Below, piece by piece: positions 7,217 to 18,173 of a stretch of DNA of 64,000 bases; position 1 is the first letter of the stretch; every line of letters starts with the position of its first letter. The stretch is from positions 1 through 64,000 of the forward strand of contig CAZHMD010000002.1 in the NCBI GenBank assembly GCA_964533735.1, in the 5' to 3' direction. The notes below the pieces were generated by a model, which saw only the letters and a list, made by a program, of their open reading frames with translations, was not told the origin of the DNA and did no database searches. This DNA is from UBA6107 sp964533735 (GTDB lineage Bacteria > Chloroflexota > Anaerolineae > Anaerolineales > Anaerolineaceae). A program made the translations under genes and the position numbers.

Positions 7217-10200
7217 ATGAAAACTATATTTAAAGCTCTTTGTATTATCACAATTTTAGGATTGGCTTTAGGGCTTTCGCCCATTAAACCGGTGGCCGCA
7301 GAGAGTGTGGTACCGGTTTATGTACTAGATCCCAGTTGGGATGCAGCAGGTGGCGGGGGAGTCTTCTCTGCTTACGTTGGACCAGCTGATTATGATTATG
7401 TATCCCCAGGTTCAATCGCATATTATAGCGGTCGTGAGGCTGGGATCATAAAAGCTGGACTTGCAGTAGATCCCACATCTGGTCATTTCGAAGACGAAGG
7501 CATTTTTGGCTTCAAACCCACTGTGACCATTGATGTTTTTGCTGCTGGGTCAGTCAACTACGATGTTATAACCCAGGCTGGGGTCAATCCGGTTTGGATG
7601 ACGATCGAAATCGACACGGGAGTTATAGATGATCGAAACGACAATGTAACCTACCAGCACGTCCCGACCTCCAACCCTGCAGGTTGGCATACAGTAAATG
7701 CAGCTGCTGGTCTATGGGCAAAATGGGATGACAACGATGGTACAGTGACAACCACGGCCATTACTCTCGCAGAAGTTGCTACTAACTACACAGGATGTAA
7801 TGTAGTTCGCGCTTACCTGCGGCTCGGTATGGGCGATTCCTACAACAATGGTGGTACTGGAACCTATGCATGGGTTGACCAAGCTACACTTGGTGGTTTT
7901 ACCTATGACTTCCAACTGACTCACCCCTTCACCTGGTGGGTATCCCCCACTGGTTCAGATTCGAACTTCGGAACAGAAGCATCTCCTTTCTTGACCATTC
8001 AAAAGGCAATTGACGCGTCAACCAACGGCGACGCCATTAATGTTGCAGCAGGAACCTATGATAGTTTCAGCATTGTTGGAAAAACTGGACTCACAATCAG
8101 TGGCGCAGGTGATGCATCTACGTTTATAGAACCCACATCCCTAATCACTACTGGGGTTGGACATAAATACACTGCAAACATACTGGCATCTGTATTTGTT
8201 AATGTATCCACAGATGTAAGTATTCAAGGTATGACAATAAAGAGTACTCTAGCAACACCAGGAAGTGGTGGAGCTGATGCAATCGTTTTCTGGAACGCAT
8301 CCACTGGCTCAATCAATGAAAGTATTATTCAGGGATTGTACACAATCAACGGTGCACAGACTGGCCAGGGATTGGCAGTCGACGCTGGAGCAGGACAGAC
8401 GACAGTACTAAATTTAACCAACACTGATATTAACGGTATCCAGAAAAATGCAATAGACGTGGTCGATGGGAACTCCACAACTCCAAATGCTGGCACGATC
8501 ACCTTAAATGTAACTGGTGGTTCAATTAATGGAGCCGGACCTACCTCGACCATCGCTCAGAACGGTATCATGTTCTGGAACAAAGGTGGTGGCACTCTAT
8601 CCGGAACAATTTCTGGTGTGAACCTCTCCGGTTTTAATTACACACCCACAGGTAACGACGCATCTGGTATCCTCAATTTCGGTTTGGGATCGGGAACGCT
8701 GTCGATTAGTGGTTCAACTTTTACTGGGATAGAACTTCCAATCTATGACAATCAAGGTGTTTTAGATGTTGACTCTTACCTCACAACCAACACCTTTGAG
8801 CACCCAGTTACGATTTCAGGCGGACCTGGGATATTTAGTAATATCCAGGCAGCATTTGATGAATCCGACACTGGCGACATAATTAACATCTATGGTACGC
8901 ATGTGCTGGGAAGTGGTGTGATAAATGTTAATAAGGCAGTAACCTTCAGTTGCGACCCGGCCGCACGAATTCAGGTTTCAGGAACGACCGAAAACTTCAA
9001 CTTTTCTGCTATAGGAGCATCACTTGAAGGGTGCGATATCGAAAAGACTGATAATGCTGGAAATATCATATATATAGGCGCAGATGATGTTTCGCTCCTT
9101 GGAAACACCATGCATGGACAATGGTCTTACAACCTTGGTGATGTCTCTAGGGCAATGACGGTTACCTATGGCATTACAGGTCTAATAATCGAGGATAATA
9201 CAATTTATTCATTACGCCAACCAGCCTATATCAATGGTAGCCTCGCATCTCCGACCACAGGAAATATCACTAATAACTTCGTTTATGCCACAAGAGGCTG
9301 GGTGATTGATGGCGCAAATATGAGCTTCAGCGGAAATAGATGGGGAACTGGTGCGAATGCAAATGCAGTCGATATTGCCATTTTGGCAGCGACTGATTTG
9401 TCATATTACACAGATATCCCTGCAATTTCTGCTGCAAACAATTCCGCTGTAATTGAAGACCAGCGCGTTTCCCCTGCTTTGTTATCTATCGTTTATGTCG
9501 ATGGAAGTGTCGTAACGAGTGGTGATGGCACAGCCAGAAGTCCTAAGAAAACGATTGCGGAAGGCGTTGCACGTGTTGTTCCTGGCGGACAAGTAATTGT
9601 TGCAGCTGGTACTTACACGGAAAACCTTTCAATCAGCAAAGCACTCACACTTCAAGGTGTTGATGGCCTTGTTGCCAAGTTAGTTGGCCAAGTAGGAATT
9701 ACCGCAAGTAATGTCACAATCGATGGAATGGACATTAGCAATCCTGGTCAGCCCTATGGAATCCTGATCACTACTGCCCCTACCAATATTACGATCACAA
9801 ATAACAAGATTCACGACATTGGAAGTAATGTCTTGGCGACAAATGTCAAAGGAATTTACTTCCCCCATGGCGCTGACAATCTTCTTATTGAGGGGAACAT
9901 CTTTGATAATATCCAGAGCCAAGCGTCGAGTGCACAGGCTATCAACAGCGGTGATTCCAATAGCACCAATCCAAACGCTGGTATAGTCATTCGTGATAAC
10001 GACTTTACAAATATCATTAGTGCCCTCAAGGGTGGTTACGGAATCCTTCTTAATAATGGCGCTGGTGCAGCAGGGGTCATTATTGATGGGAACAGATTCT
10101 CTGCCATAACTGGCAAATGGACTCATGCCATTGGGCTCGAAGGACCTACACCCGGCGCAGTTGTGACCAATAACACATTCAGTGCGTTAACAACAACCCC

Positions 10201-13200
10201 ACCTGGAAGCCTGGATAATGCAGCCGTCTTCCTAGAAGATAATCCCTCGGGTGGGTCTGTCCGCATAGAGGATAATAAATTTAACAATGCCAGTGGTGGA
10301 GTCTTAATACACCCGGATGATGTGGCAGCCTTCAACTATTCGGTTGACGCTTCTCCCAACTGGTGGGGGACTGTTGCGAAATCTTTGATCCAGACTAAAG
10401 TTTATGGATCTGTAACTTATGAACCATATTGGCTCGAAGAAACGATGGAGCACTTAAGTAGCTCCACCGTAACACCGGTATACGTGGATGACAACTACAC
10501 GCTAACCTCTTGTGGCGGTCACCTCTGCGGTTATGATGCTTTCACAACGATACAGGAAGGTATCGCTGCTGTCTCAAATGGTGGAACAGTCCATGTGGCA
10601 GCAGGGACATATGTTGAATCCGGTCAAATTGTGCTCAATAAGAACGTCACAATAATTGGCGAAGATAAAGTCACAACAATCATCAAACCTGCTGCGGACA
10701 CTGGCGCCTCTGGTGATACCAGAGCATTCATCCTCGTCAACAGTGGCGTTACTTTCAATCTCAGCAATGTGACAATCGATGGTCTTGGTCGTTTAGTGAA
10801 TATCGGCATTCTCTCACATGGACCGGGCACAATCGAAAACAATATCTTAATGAACATTGGCTACAACCCTTCCGGACCAGATTATGCTGGTCGGGGCATC
10901 GCCTTCTATGATGCCAACATGACAATCCGCAACAACCTTCTCCAAAACATCGGCCGTATCGGTATTTACATGTACGGAACTGGTGTTTCTGCGGCAGTAA
11001 TAGATGGAAACATCTATCAAGGTAAGGGAGTTGGGAATTGGCTGGATTACGGAATTGAGATTGAGGGTGGTGCAGTTGCGGAAGTGATGAATAATACCAT
11101 TTCTGATTGCAAAGGTATCGCTTCAGTAGATGGTTCTAGTTCAGCTGGATTGTTAATCACAACATATTTTTCCGGTGGTGCAACAGCAAATATCCATGAC
11201 AACACTTTCTCGAATAACAGTGTTGGGATTGCGGTAGGCTATGGTTCGACTGATACAAGTACCGTGACCGCTGAGGATAATAAATTCCTCGGAAATGACT
11301 ATGGGATTTCTTCAACAAATCCCACTGTCGACGCTGATCGCAACTATTGGGGAACCGTGTTCAAATCTGGAATCCAAACTCAGATTAGTGGGGCAGTCTT
11401 GTTTGAACCCTACTGGCTCGATGAACCAATGACAATCCTAAGCGGTACCCTCGTCACTCCAGTATTCGTGGATGATGATTTCACATCCTTAGTGTGCGGT
11501 GGGCACGTTTGCGGAGTTGATGCCTTCAACACGGTTCAGGATGGTGTCGCAGCTGTCTCTGCTGGCGGCGTTGTCAATGTCGCAGCAGGAAATTACAACG
11601 TCCCAACGACAATTGCACTCAATAAAGCCCTAACACTTGCTGGCCCAACTACCGGCACCGCAAAGGTGATAGGCACTGGGACCGATATGTTCAAGGTATT
11701 CACGATCACATCAGGTAATGTTGTGATCCAGGATTTTGAAATCACTCTTGCGGTAACACCTGCTTACCCACTATTGGTTAGTGATGAACTGAATTCCAGT
11801 CTGATCAGTATCCCAAGTGGATCAGCGATGACAGGAATCGTAATCCAGAATAATGAGATCTACGTTCCAGTACAAGCTCTACCAATGACAGGTTGGAGCG
11901 GACGAGCAATTACTGTTGGAAGTAATACAGTCTCGGGAATTAGTATCTCTGGGAATACGATCTATAACACACGAAATGGTATTGTGATCCACAACAATAA
12001 CTCAGCTACCCTCACAGGAAATACAATATACAACACCAAGGGTGGCATCATGAATTACACTGGATCCAATGCAGACGCGGATAACAGGGTTATGACAAAT
12101 AATACCTGGACTTCAGCGCATAATGAATGGGATATCGTTTGGAATTCCGGTACCTATTACGCACCTGATTACACCGGGGACATATTACCAGTTTCCGTTG
12201 CAAATAACGAAGCGTATGTCCTAGACCGGAGAGGTCCAGATGCGGCAACTGTGACAAACCTGACCAGTAATCGAAGTCATGTCTTCGTCTCCACATCAGG
12301 TACAACAACCATTCACCCTGCAAATGGGAATATCAACTTGCCGTATGCAAAGATCCAGGATGGTATTACAGCAGTCGTTCCTGGTGGTAAGGTAATCGTT
12401 GCAGCTGGAACATACCCCGAAAAGAACATACTGATCAACAAATCACTCACACTTCTTGGTGATCCCGGCGATGCAGTCGCAGGTCCTGGCGTGAATGCCC
12501 CAGTTATTGATGGTGGCTCCGCATACGGCGATGCCTTCAAACTTGCAAATGGTGTATCGAATATCACAATTCAAGGGTTTGAAATCAGGAATTATGCGAC
12601 TCTTGCAGATGACTTCGACGGAGTCGGTAATGCTATTTCCGCGTGGGTAGGTAGCACCTCAAATATCACCATCCGGGACAATTATTTCCATGATCTTGAA
12701 TATAACGCCATTCTGGTGGGTAACGATTACAATAGCGACCCTGCCAAGTGGGGAGATCATACGAATTGGTTGGTGACCAAGAATATTACCGATAATTGTG
12801 GTTACATTGGATTTGAACTGACCAATACCTCCAACTCAATAATTTCGGATAATATTATTCACCTTGATACGCCCTATATAGGAGCCATCTTCAGCAGCGC
12901 AAGGAGGTCAGAATCAGGATTAACGATTTCCAATAACCTAATTGATGGCACACCTTCGACAGGTTTTCCTGTGATATACGTTTATGCCTACGATAATGAC
13001 ATGCCAAATCCAAACCTGGATAATGTTCTAATCGAAGGAAACACAATCAACACCACAGGTACACCTTACCAGATCTACGTTCGTAACTTGTACACTGGTA
13101 CTGTGACTGGAGTACAGATTGAGGATAACAAGCTAACTTCACTCAAGAATCTTACGGGTGAGACAATAGATGCTTCACCGAACTGGTGGGGAACAATAAA

Positions 13201-16200
13201 CAAAGCCACTATTCTATCCAAAATCAGTGGTGATGTAATTTGGGAACCCTTCTGGCTCGACGAAGGAATGACCACCTTAAGTGGTGCTGTTCCAACAGTG
13301 TATGTGGATGATGACTACACCTCAACAGTTTGCGGTGGACATCTTTGCGGATACGATGCCTTTTCTACTATCCAGAAAGGTATTGCAGGGGTTGATGTTG
13401 GTGGTACCGTCAATGTGGCAGCAGGTACTTACGCTGAAGATCTTTCAATCAACAAAGCAGTCTCTCTGCTCGGACCAAATGCCTCGATCGATCCTAACTC
13501 TGGCACTCGGGTAGCTGAGGCGATTGTCATTCCTGCATCTTCAAATCCTGATACGACTGATGTGAATTGCACAGTCTTGACCTACTTGGGATCCAGCAAC
13601 ATCACTGTCAAAGGTTTTACCTTTAATGGTGATAACCCTGCTTTCACCAGTGGTGTAACAATCAATGGTGGAGACGTGGATGTCTGCGAAATCATTGCAG
13701 CGTGGGACGGAATCGGTAACACCGTTGTAGAAAATAACATCCTCAAGTATGCCACCTATACAGCCATGGAGTTCTACAACTGGGAAAACAGTGGTGGAGC
13801 AACGTCTGGCAACTTCATCCGGTACAACTTGATTCAGGATATCGGCGAAACAACCTACGACTGGGGTATCGGTGTTCTCCTCTACAACAACTTCTACGCA
13901 GAGGTTACGGACAATGTCTTTGATGCAGTTCGAGTCGGCATTCAGACAGGTAACTACTTCCAGGCGAATCCGGGAACAACCGGCAGCATCAGCAACAACG
14001 AGATCAATACATGGCGACTGGGTATCTGGCAAAATCTGTGGTATTCCAATGCCAGTACGATCACTATCAGCGATAACACGATCAATGCAGTAACCTATCC
14101 GGGTGCAGATAAATGGAACGGTATGTTGGTCAGCTCCATAGATGGTTCTGTGAACACGATCATCAGTGACAACGATATAGTTATTCCCGGAACTATCACC
14201 TTCCCAGCCCCCGGTTACACCGCTGGATACAACGTCTGGAACACAAACACAACTGCACCGTTAACCATCAGTGGAGGTTCCGTCACGGGTGGTGACCATG
14301 GTGTATTCGTCAATAACTACGAAGGCTATTCTAGCAATGCCAATAACACCTCCATCATTTTGAGTCAAATTAGAATTGATGGTGCAGCGATTGCCGGCAT
14401 CAGCATCTGGGACAGCCCGCTCAATACGAATGGTGCATTTGTGACCGCTGAACTAGACCATAATGTCATCACTCACTCAACACAAGGTGTATTGGTCACG
14501 GGAACAGACGCCACATCAACTGGTCGACACAACCAGATCACCAATAATAGCCTCGGTGTGAAAAACGAAGTTCCAGTAACACTCGACCTGGAAGAAAACT
14601 GGTGGGGTTCCGCTCTCAAAACAGATTTCCAAGCCCAGATTGACGGTTCAGTTGATTACAACCCCTGGTGCGGCAACCCTGAGTGTACAACCATGGTCTA
14701 TGAAGTGACACCAGGTTTCACCATCCAGGGCGCAATTGACGCTGCGAGTGCTGGAGACACTATCAATGTGGCCGCCGGCACCTACCCGGAGCAAATCACC
14801 ATCACCAAGTCATTGACCTTGATCGGTGCAGGCGAGGGAACCACCACGATCATCTCACCTGCAACACGGGCACTCTCAGTGACACAAGGAGCAAACATCC
14901 ATGATTATCTCCTTGCTGCTTATGCTCTCAGCGGTACCATTGACGTTCGTGTCGAAGGTTTCACCCTCGATGTCAATGGTCTGAACAAGACCACTGGTAC
15001 AGCCCGGTTGGACGGTGTCTTCTTCCGGGATGTAAAAGATACTGGCGGATCAATGGCTGGTCTCTTTGCCAGTACTATTCACAACTTTGCAGCCACTCCT
15101 GATTATGAAAGTTGGGGTGTAGCAGCTTACGGCGATTCTCTGCTGACTTTGAACGATAACACTATCAGCGACTATACAAGAGACGGAGTACTGGTTGTTG
15201 GCGGCAATGTGACAATCAGCAACAACACAGTCACCGGATCGGCAACACCGCTCAACGGCATCAATATCCAGGACGTTACAGCAGGTGCAATCACTGGCAA
15301 TACCGTTACAGGGCATACACGTTCCGATCCATGGGCAGCCGGGGGTATCGTCACCTGGGCGTCCACCGGATTAACCATCTCCGGGAACCATGTCAATGGC
15401 AATTTCTATGGCATTGACTTACTGGATGGCTCGGACAACAATATAGTCCAGAATAACGTGTTGACGGACAACATCAAACGTGCAATCACCCTGGACAACT
15501 CAGACAACAACACGGTCTCAGGAAATGTAATCACCGGACCGGTTGCTGGAACAGATGACGTGGGTATCGCATTGGTGAACAATTCTACTGGAAATACGAT
15601 CGGTGGAGATACGCTTCTGGCAGGCAACAGCATCACCATGGCCACGAGCGGCACTGGTAATCTCTATGCAGTCCACATGCAAGCAGACCTTGGAACCGCC
15701 ACAAATACCATCCGGTATAACACCATCACCGGCGGAAAGCGCGGCGTACAGTTTGACGGACCTCCAGGAGTCACCGGTCTAACGACTGTTGCCAATAATG
15801 TGATTTCTGGTCAGAGCTTTGGCGGCATCACCGCTTACAACAACGGCAGCCTGGTCATCACGAATAACTCGTTGACCAACACAGTACGTCCTCTAGAGTT
15901 CTTTGGTCCGGTAAACCTGACCGTTACAGGCAACACCATCGACGGTTCCTCCTTTGCCGGAATCAACTTGGGAGCGTTTACAGGAACTGCAACTGTCTCC
16001 GGTAACACCGTACACAACATTGCTGCTGATCAAAACGGGATCTGGGCTCAGACCAGTGGAGCAGGACTTGCCATCACTGGAAACACGATCTACGATATCA
16101 GCGCCACTGAAGGAACCTACGGTGGTCGTGGCATCCAGATAGACGCATCTGCAGATAATGTAACAATCAACGGCAACGAAGTCTACAATATCACGGGTTT

Positions 16201-17806
16201 CGCGGCCATCGTCATTGACAATGGCGCTACTGGAGCTGTAATCTCCAACAACTATCTCCACAATAACATCCAGGGTATTGCCGTCAATGAACAAACCGCA
16301 CAGTTCGATCACAATCGCATCCAAAATAATCGCTGGGGAATTGACTTGAATAAAGATGGTGCAAACTTTGTCTTGTTCCATAACATTATTTCAGGCAATA
16401 ATACTAACCCTGCAGATTCTTACGGCTTGGGTGTGTGGGCCGGCACAGTAAACGCGGAAGCGAACTGGTGGGGCTCAAGGACTGGCCCAGGTGGAATCGG
16501 TGATGTTCTCTACGGTTCTGCAGACTACTCTCCCTGGTGCGGTGATGCAGCCTGCACATTCCTGGAACCTGTAATCCTCGGTGAGCCTTATGGTACCAAA
16601 ACCACCTTTGACGAAATCTATCGTTGGACTGGAACTACAACCGCAACATACTATATCGTCGAGGTATCAAATCCGGATAACAGTGTAATCGCGACGAGAT
16701 GGGTCACCCCGGCACAAGCGAATTGCTCAACCGGCACAGACTGTTCCACAACATCTCTCGCATTCCTCGACCTTGCTGATGGCGACTACAAATGGCGCGT
16801 CCTGGATTACGGTGCCTACGGTTACGGCCTGTATACTCCATATGCTGACTTCACCCTGGATCTTGTTGCCGAACCTGTGGTAAGTGTTCTGGGGCAACCT
16901 GCCGGAACAAAAACCAGTTTTGACAATATCTATCACTGGACAGGCATTCCAAGCGCAACCTGGTACATCGTGGAAGTGTCAAATTCTGCAGGCACTGTGT
17001 TAGCTACGAGATGGGTTACACCAGTGCAAGCCAACTGTCCAACAACAGGGTTAGGTTGCTACACGAATGCACTGGCGTTCTTAAAACTTTCCAATGGCAA
17101 TTACAAATGGCGGGTCTTGGACTACGGCGCTTATGGTTATGGTAATTGGACTGAATTCACCAACTTTACTGTAGCTGTACCGGCTACTCCTCCAATGGCT
17201 ACCACAATCTCTCCTGCCGGAACGCTTACCAGTTTCAACGGGACGTACACCTGGACGGGCAATTCAACTGCCACCTGGTACATCCTGGAAGTCTCCACTT
17301 CAACTGGCACCGTGTTAGCCACGCGATGGGTCACCCCCGCGCAAGCCGGTTGCCCAACGGGTACAGGTTGTACCTCAAATGCCCTGGCGTTTCTCAATCT
17401 TGGCAATGGGAGCTATAGATGGCGCGTTTTGAACTATGGTGCGTACGGATATGGTGCATGGACAGGATACACGACATTCACGCTGAACATACCTGCACCT
17501 CTGCCTATGGCCACCATAACATCACCTGTCGGTCCTCTCGCAAGCTTCAATGGAACCTACACTTGGACGGGTAATCCAACTGCGACCTACTACATCCTTG
17601 AAGTATCCAACGCGGACACCAACACTGTACTGGCAACGCGATGGGTTACCTCCGCTCAAGCCGGCTGCCCCGCTGGCACAGGGTGCACCTCTACTTCCCT
17701 CGCTTTCCTTAATCTAACCACCGGTAACTATAAGTGGCGCGTCCTGAATTATGGAGCGTACGGATACGGAGCCTGGACAGCCTACAGCGGCTTTACGATT
17801 CAATAA
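7217..17806 (+). CDS. Giant secreted right-handed beta-helix protein with four C-terminal repeats
   Basis: A 3529-residue exported protein. Residues 1-28 are a Sec signal peptide (Lys near the start, hydrophobic core, cleavage after PVAA). A unique beta-rich domain (about 30-235) follows, then a very long array of parallel beta-helix rungs (PbH1/NosD style, with N-N-x ladders such as ITNNKI, ISNNTV, VTGNTI). The helix is divided into modules that open with VYVDDxYT...CGGHLCGYDAF and a TIQxGI...VxVAAGTY strand and close with NWWGT. The last 410 residues are four copies of a domain of about 100 residues containing TRWVTPAQA and YKWRVLDYGAYGYG. No sortase motif, membrane anchor or catalytic domain is visible. 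A role as surface adhesin, sheath component or polysaccharide-binding/lyase-like protein is possible; none is shown. Confidence 0.9.
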   Translation: MKTIFKALCIITILGLALGLSPIKPVAAESVVPVYVLDPSWDAAGGGGVFSAYVGPADYDYVSPGSIAYYSGREAGIIKAGLAVDPTSGHFEDEGIFGFKPTVTIDVFAAGSVNYDVITQAGVNPVWMTIEIDTGVIDDRNDNVTYQHVPTSNPAGWHTVNAAAGLWAKWDDNDGTVTTTAITLAEVATNYTGCNVVRAYLRLGMGDSYNNGGTGTYAWVDQATLGGFTYDFQLTHPFTWWVSPTGSDSNFGTEASPFLTIQKAIDASTNGDAINVAAGTYDSFSIVGKTGLTISGAGDASTFIEPTSLITTGVGHKYTANILASVFVNVSTDVSIQGMTIKSTLATPGSGGADAIVFWNASTGSINESIIQGLYTINGAQTGQGLAVDAGAGQTTVLNLTNTDINGIQKNAIDVVDGNSTTPNAGTITLNVTGGSINGAGPTSTIAQNGIMFWNKGGGTLSGTISGVNLSGFNYTPTGNDASGILNFGLGSGTLSISGSTFTGIELPIYDNQGVLDVDSYLTTNTFEHPVTISGGPGIFSNIQAAFDESDTGDIINIYGTHVLGSGVINVNKAVTFSCDPAARIQVSGTTENFNFSAIGASLEGCDIEKTDNAGNIIYIGADDVSLLGNTMHGQWSYNLGDVSRAMTVTYGITGLIIEDNTIYSLRQPAYINGSLASPTTGNITNNFVYATRGWVIDGANMSFSGNRWGTGANANAVDIAILAATDLSYYTDIPAISAANNSAVIEDQRVSPALLSIVYVDGSVVTSGDGTARSPKKTIAEGVARVVPGGQVIVAAGTYTENLSISKALTLQGVDGLVAKLVGQVGITASNVTIDGMDISNPGQPYGILITTAPTNITITNNKIHDIGSNVLATNVKGIYFPHGADNLLIEGNIFDNIQSQASSAQAINSGDSNSTNPNAGIVIRDNDFTNIISALKGGYGILLNNGAGAAGVIIDGNRFSAITGKWTHAIGLEGPTPGAVVTNNTFSALTTTPPGSLDNAAVFLEDNPSGGSVRIEDNKFNNASGGVLIHPDDVAAFNYSVDASPNWWGTVAKSLIQTKVYGSVTYEPYWLEETMEHLSSSTVTPVYVDDNYTLTSCGGHLCGYDAFTTIQEGIAAVSNGGTVHVAAGTYVESGQIVLNKNVTIIGEDKVTTIIKPAADTGASGDTRAFILVNSGVTFNLSNVTIDGLGRLVNIGILSHGPGTIENNILMNIGYNPSGPDYAGRGIAFYDANMTIRNNLLQNIGRIGIYMYGTGVSAAVIDGNIYQGKGVGNWLDYGIEIEGGAVAEVMNNTISDCKGIASVDGSSSAGLLITTYFSGGATANIHDNTFSNNSVGIAVGYGSTDTSTVTAEDNKFLGNDYGISSTNPTVDADRNYWGTVFKSGIQTQISGAVLFEPYWLDEPMTILSGTLVTPVFVDDDFTSLVCGGHVCGVDAFNTVQDGVAAVSAGGVVNVAAGNYNVPTTIALNKALTLAGPTTGTAKVIGTGTDMFKVFTITSGNVVIQDFEITLAVTPAYPLLVSDELNSSLISIPSGSAMTGIVIQNNEIYVPVQALPMTGWSGRAITVGSNTVSGISISGNTIYNTRNGIVIHNNNSATLTGNTIYNTKGGIMNYTGSNADADNRVMTNNTWTSAHNEWDIVWNSGTYYAPDYTGDILPVSVANNEAYVLDRRGPDAATVTNLTSNRSHVFVSTSGTTTIHPANGNINLPYAKIQDGITAVVPGGKVIVAAGTYPEKNILINKSLTLLGDPGDAVAGPGVNAPVIDGGSAYGDAFKLANGVSNITIQGFEIRNYATLADDFDGVGNAISAWVGSTSNITIRDNYFHDLEYNAILVGNDYNSDPAKWGDHTNWLVTKNITDNCGYIGFELTNTSNSIISDNIIHLDTPYIGAIFSSARRSESGLTISNNLIDGTPSTGFPVIYVYAYDNDMPNPNLDNVLIEGNTINTTGTPYQIYVRNLYTGTVTGVQIEDNKLTSLKNLTGETIDASPNWWGTINKATILSKISGDVIWEPFWLDEGMTTLSGAVPTVYVDDDYTSTVCGGHLCGYDAFSTIQKGIAGVDVGGTVNVAAGTYAEDLSINKAVSLLGPNASIDPNSGTRVAEAIVIPASSNPDTTDVNCTVLTYLGSSNITVKGFTFNGDNPAFTSGVTINGGDVDVCEIIAAWDGIGNTVVENNILKYATYTAMEFYNWENSGGATSGNFIRYNLIQDIGETTYDWGIGVLLYNNFYAEVTDNVFDAVRVGIQTGNYFQANPGTTGSISNNEINTWRLGIWQNLWYSNASTITISDNTINAVTYPGADKWNGMLVSSIDGSVNTIISDNDIVIPGTITFPAPGYTAGYNVWNTNTTAPLTISGGSVTGGDHGVFVNNYEGYSSNANNTSIILSQIRIDGAAIAGISIWDSPLNTNGAFVTAELDHNVITHSTQGVLVTGTDATSTGRHNQITNNSLGVKNEVPVTLDLEENWWGSALKTDFQAQIDGSVDYNPWCGNPECTTMVYEVTPGFTIQGAIDAASAGDTINVAAGTYPEQITITKSLTLIGAGEGTTTIISPATRALSVTQGANIHDYLLAAYALSGTIDVRVEGFTLDVNGLNKTTGTARLDGVFFRDVKDTGGSMAGLFASTIHNFAATPDYESWGVAAYGDSLLTLNDNTISDYTRDGVLVVGGNVTISNNTVTGSATPLNGINIQDVTAGAITGNTVTGHTRSDPWAAGGIVTWASTGLTISGNHVNGNFYGIDLLDGSDNNIVQNNVLTDNIKRAITLDNSDNNTVSGNVITGPVAGTDDVGIALVNNSTGNTIGGDTLLAGNSITMATSGTGNLYAVHMQADLGTATNTIRYNTITGGKRGVQFDGPPGVTGLTTVANNVISGQSFGGITAYNNGSLVITNNSLTNTVRPLEFFGPVNLTVTGNTIDGSSFAGINLGAFTGTATVSGNTVHNIAADQNGIWAQTSGAGLAITGNTIYDISATEGTYGGRGIQIDASADNVTINGNEVYNITGFAAIVIDNGATGAVISNNYLHNNIQGIAVNEQTAQFDHNRIQNNRWGIDLNKDGANFVLFHNIISGNNTNPADSYGLGVWAGTVNAEANWWGSRTGPGGIGDVLYGSADYSPWCGDAACTFLEPVILGEPYGTKTTFDEIYRWTGTTTATYYIVEVSNPDNSVIATRWVTPAQANCSTGTDCSTTSLAFLDLADGDYKWRVLDYGAYGYGLYTPYADFTLDLVAEPVVSVLGQPAGTKTSFDNIYHWTGIPSATWYIVEVSNSAGTVLATRWVTPVQANCPTTGLGCYTNALAFLKLSNGNYKWRVLDYGAYGYGNWTEFTNFTVAVPATPPMATTISPAGTLTSFNGTYTWTGNSTATWYILEVSTSTGTVLATRWVTPAQAGCPTGTGCTSNALAFLNLGNGSYRWRVLNYGAYGYGAWTGYTTFTLNIPAPLPMATITSPVGPLASFNGTYTWTGNPTATYYILEVSNADTNTVLATRWVTSAQAGCPAGTGCTSTSLAFLNLTTGNYKWRVLNYGAYGYGAWTAYSGFTIQ
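16570..17806 (+). repeat. Four tandem repeats of about 100 codons at the 3' end of the giant gene
   Basis: Copies start near 16572, 16879, 17197 and 17506. Each has a (T/S)F(D/N)xxYxWTG opening, a Y(I/Y)xLEVS or YIVEVS strand, TRWVT(P/S), a pair of cysteines about 5-8 residues apart, and KWRVL(D/N)YGAYGYG. The two cysteines per copy probably form a disulfide. The last two copies are the most alike, which suggests recent duplication. Confidence 0.9.
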
Positions 17807-17841
17807 GGCATGAGTAATCTGACCAGATCATGCTAATGCAG

Positions 17842-17886
17842 GGAAGCGGGGCATCGAAAGGTGCTCCGCTTCCATTCTCTTTTTCG
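17842..17886 (+). terminator. Terminator after the giant beta-helix gene
   Basis: GGAAGCGGGGCA (17842-17853) pairs with TGCTCCGCTTCC (17862-17873), 12 bp with one G-T pair, around an 8-nt loop, followed by ATTCTCTTTTTC. Confidence 0.88.
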
Positions 17887-17923
17887 GGATATCCGGGATT
17901 TTTCCAACATTTCTTCTTACAGT

Positions 17924-17952
17924 TTGTCAACAGGCTAATGTGTTAAAATAAT
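17924..17952 (+). promoter_or_regulatory. Probable promoter of the polysaccharide operon
   Basis: TTGTCA (17924-17929) and AATAAT (17947-17952) are 17 bp apart, each with one mismatch to consensus. Transcription from here gives a leader of about 215 nt before wzm. A second -10-like TATAAT at 18132-18137 has no good -35. Confidence 0.5.
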
Positions 17953-18046
17953 AATGTTTCGTAGATCACCCCTGGTCTCATCAAAATGCCTCTTTTTTAC
18001 AATCAAGAGAACTTGCTTAATGGTTTACATTGCCAGAAGTATTTCC

Positions 18047-18085
18047 ACCGGATGAACTCAAGGGGCTCCGTCCGGTTGTTTTATT
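18047..18085 (+). terminator. Leader hairpin/terminator upstream of wzm
   Basis: ACCGGATG (18047-18054) pairs with CGTCCGGT (18069-18076), 8 bp with one T-G pair, followed by TGTTTTATT. It lies between the probable promoter and the first gene of a 21-kb operon, so it would stop most transcription unless overcome. It may be the target of an antitermination mechanism involving the NusG paralogue at 60588-61112 (inference). Confidence 0.5.
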
Positions 18086-18173
18086 AAATTGATGACCCCC
18101 TTACCATATTAAAAACGCAGGGGTTAAATCATATAATGATACAGACTGCTGACTTTATCGGTGTTATGTCAGG

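Noticed and set aside
7217..17806. Sortase (LPXTG) or type IX secretion signal on the giant proteins
   Set aside because: Neither the 3529-residue nor the 2111-residue protein shows an LPXTG-helix-basic tail or a type IX C-terminal domain.
17953..18173. JUMPstart/ops element for RfaH
   Set aside because: The ops core GGCGGTAG is absent from the wzm leader.
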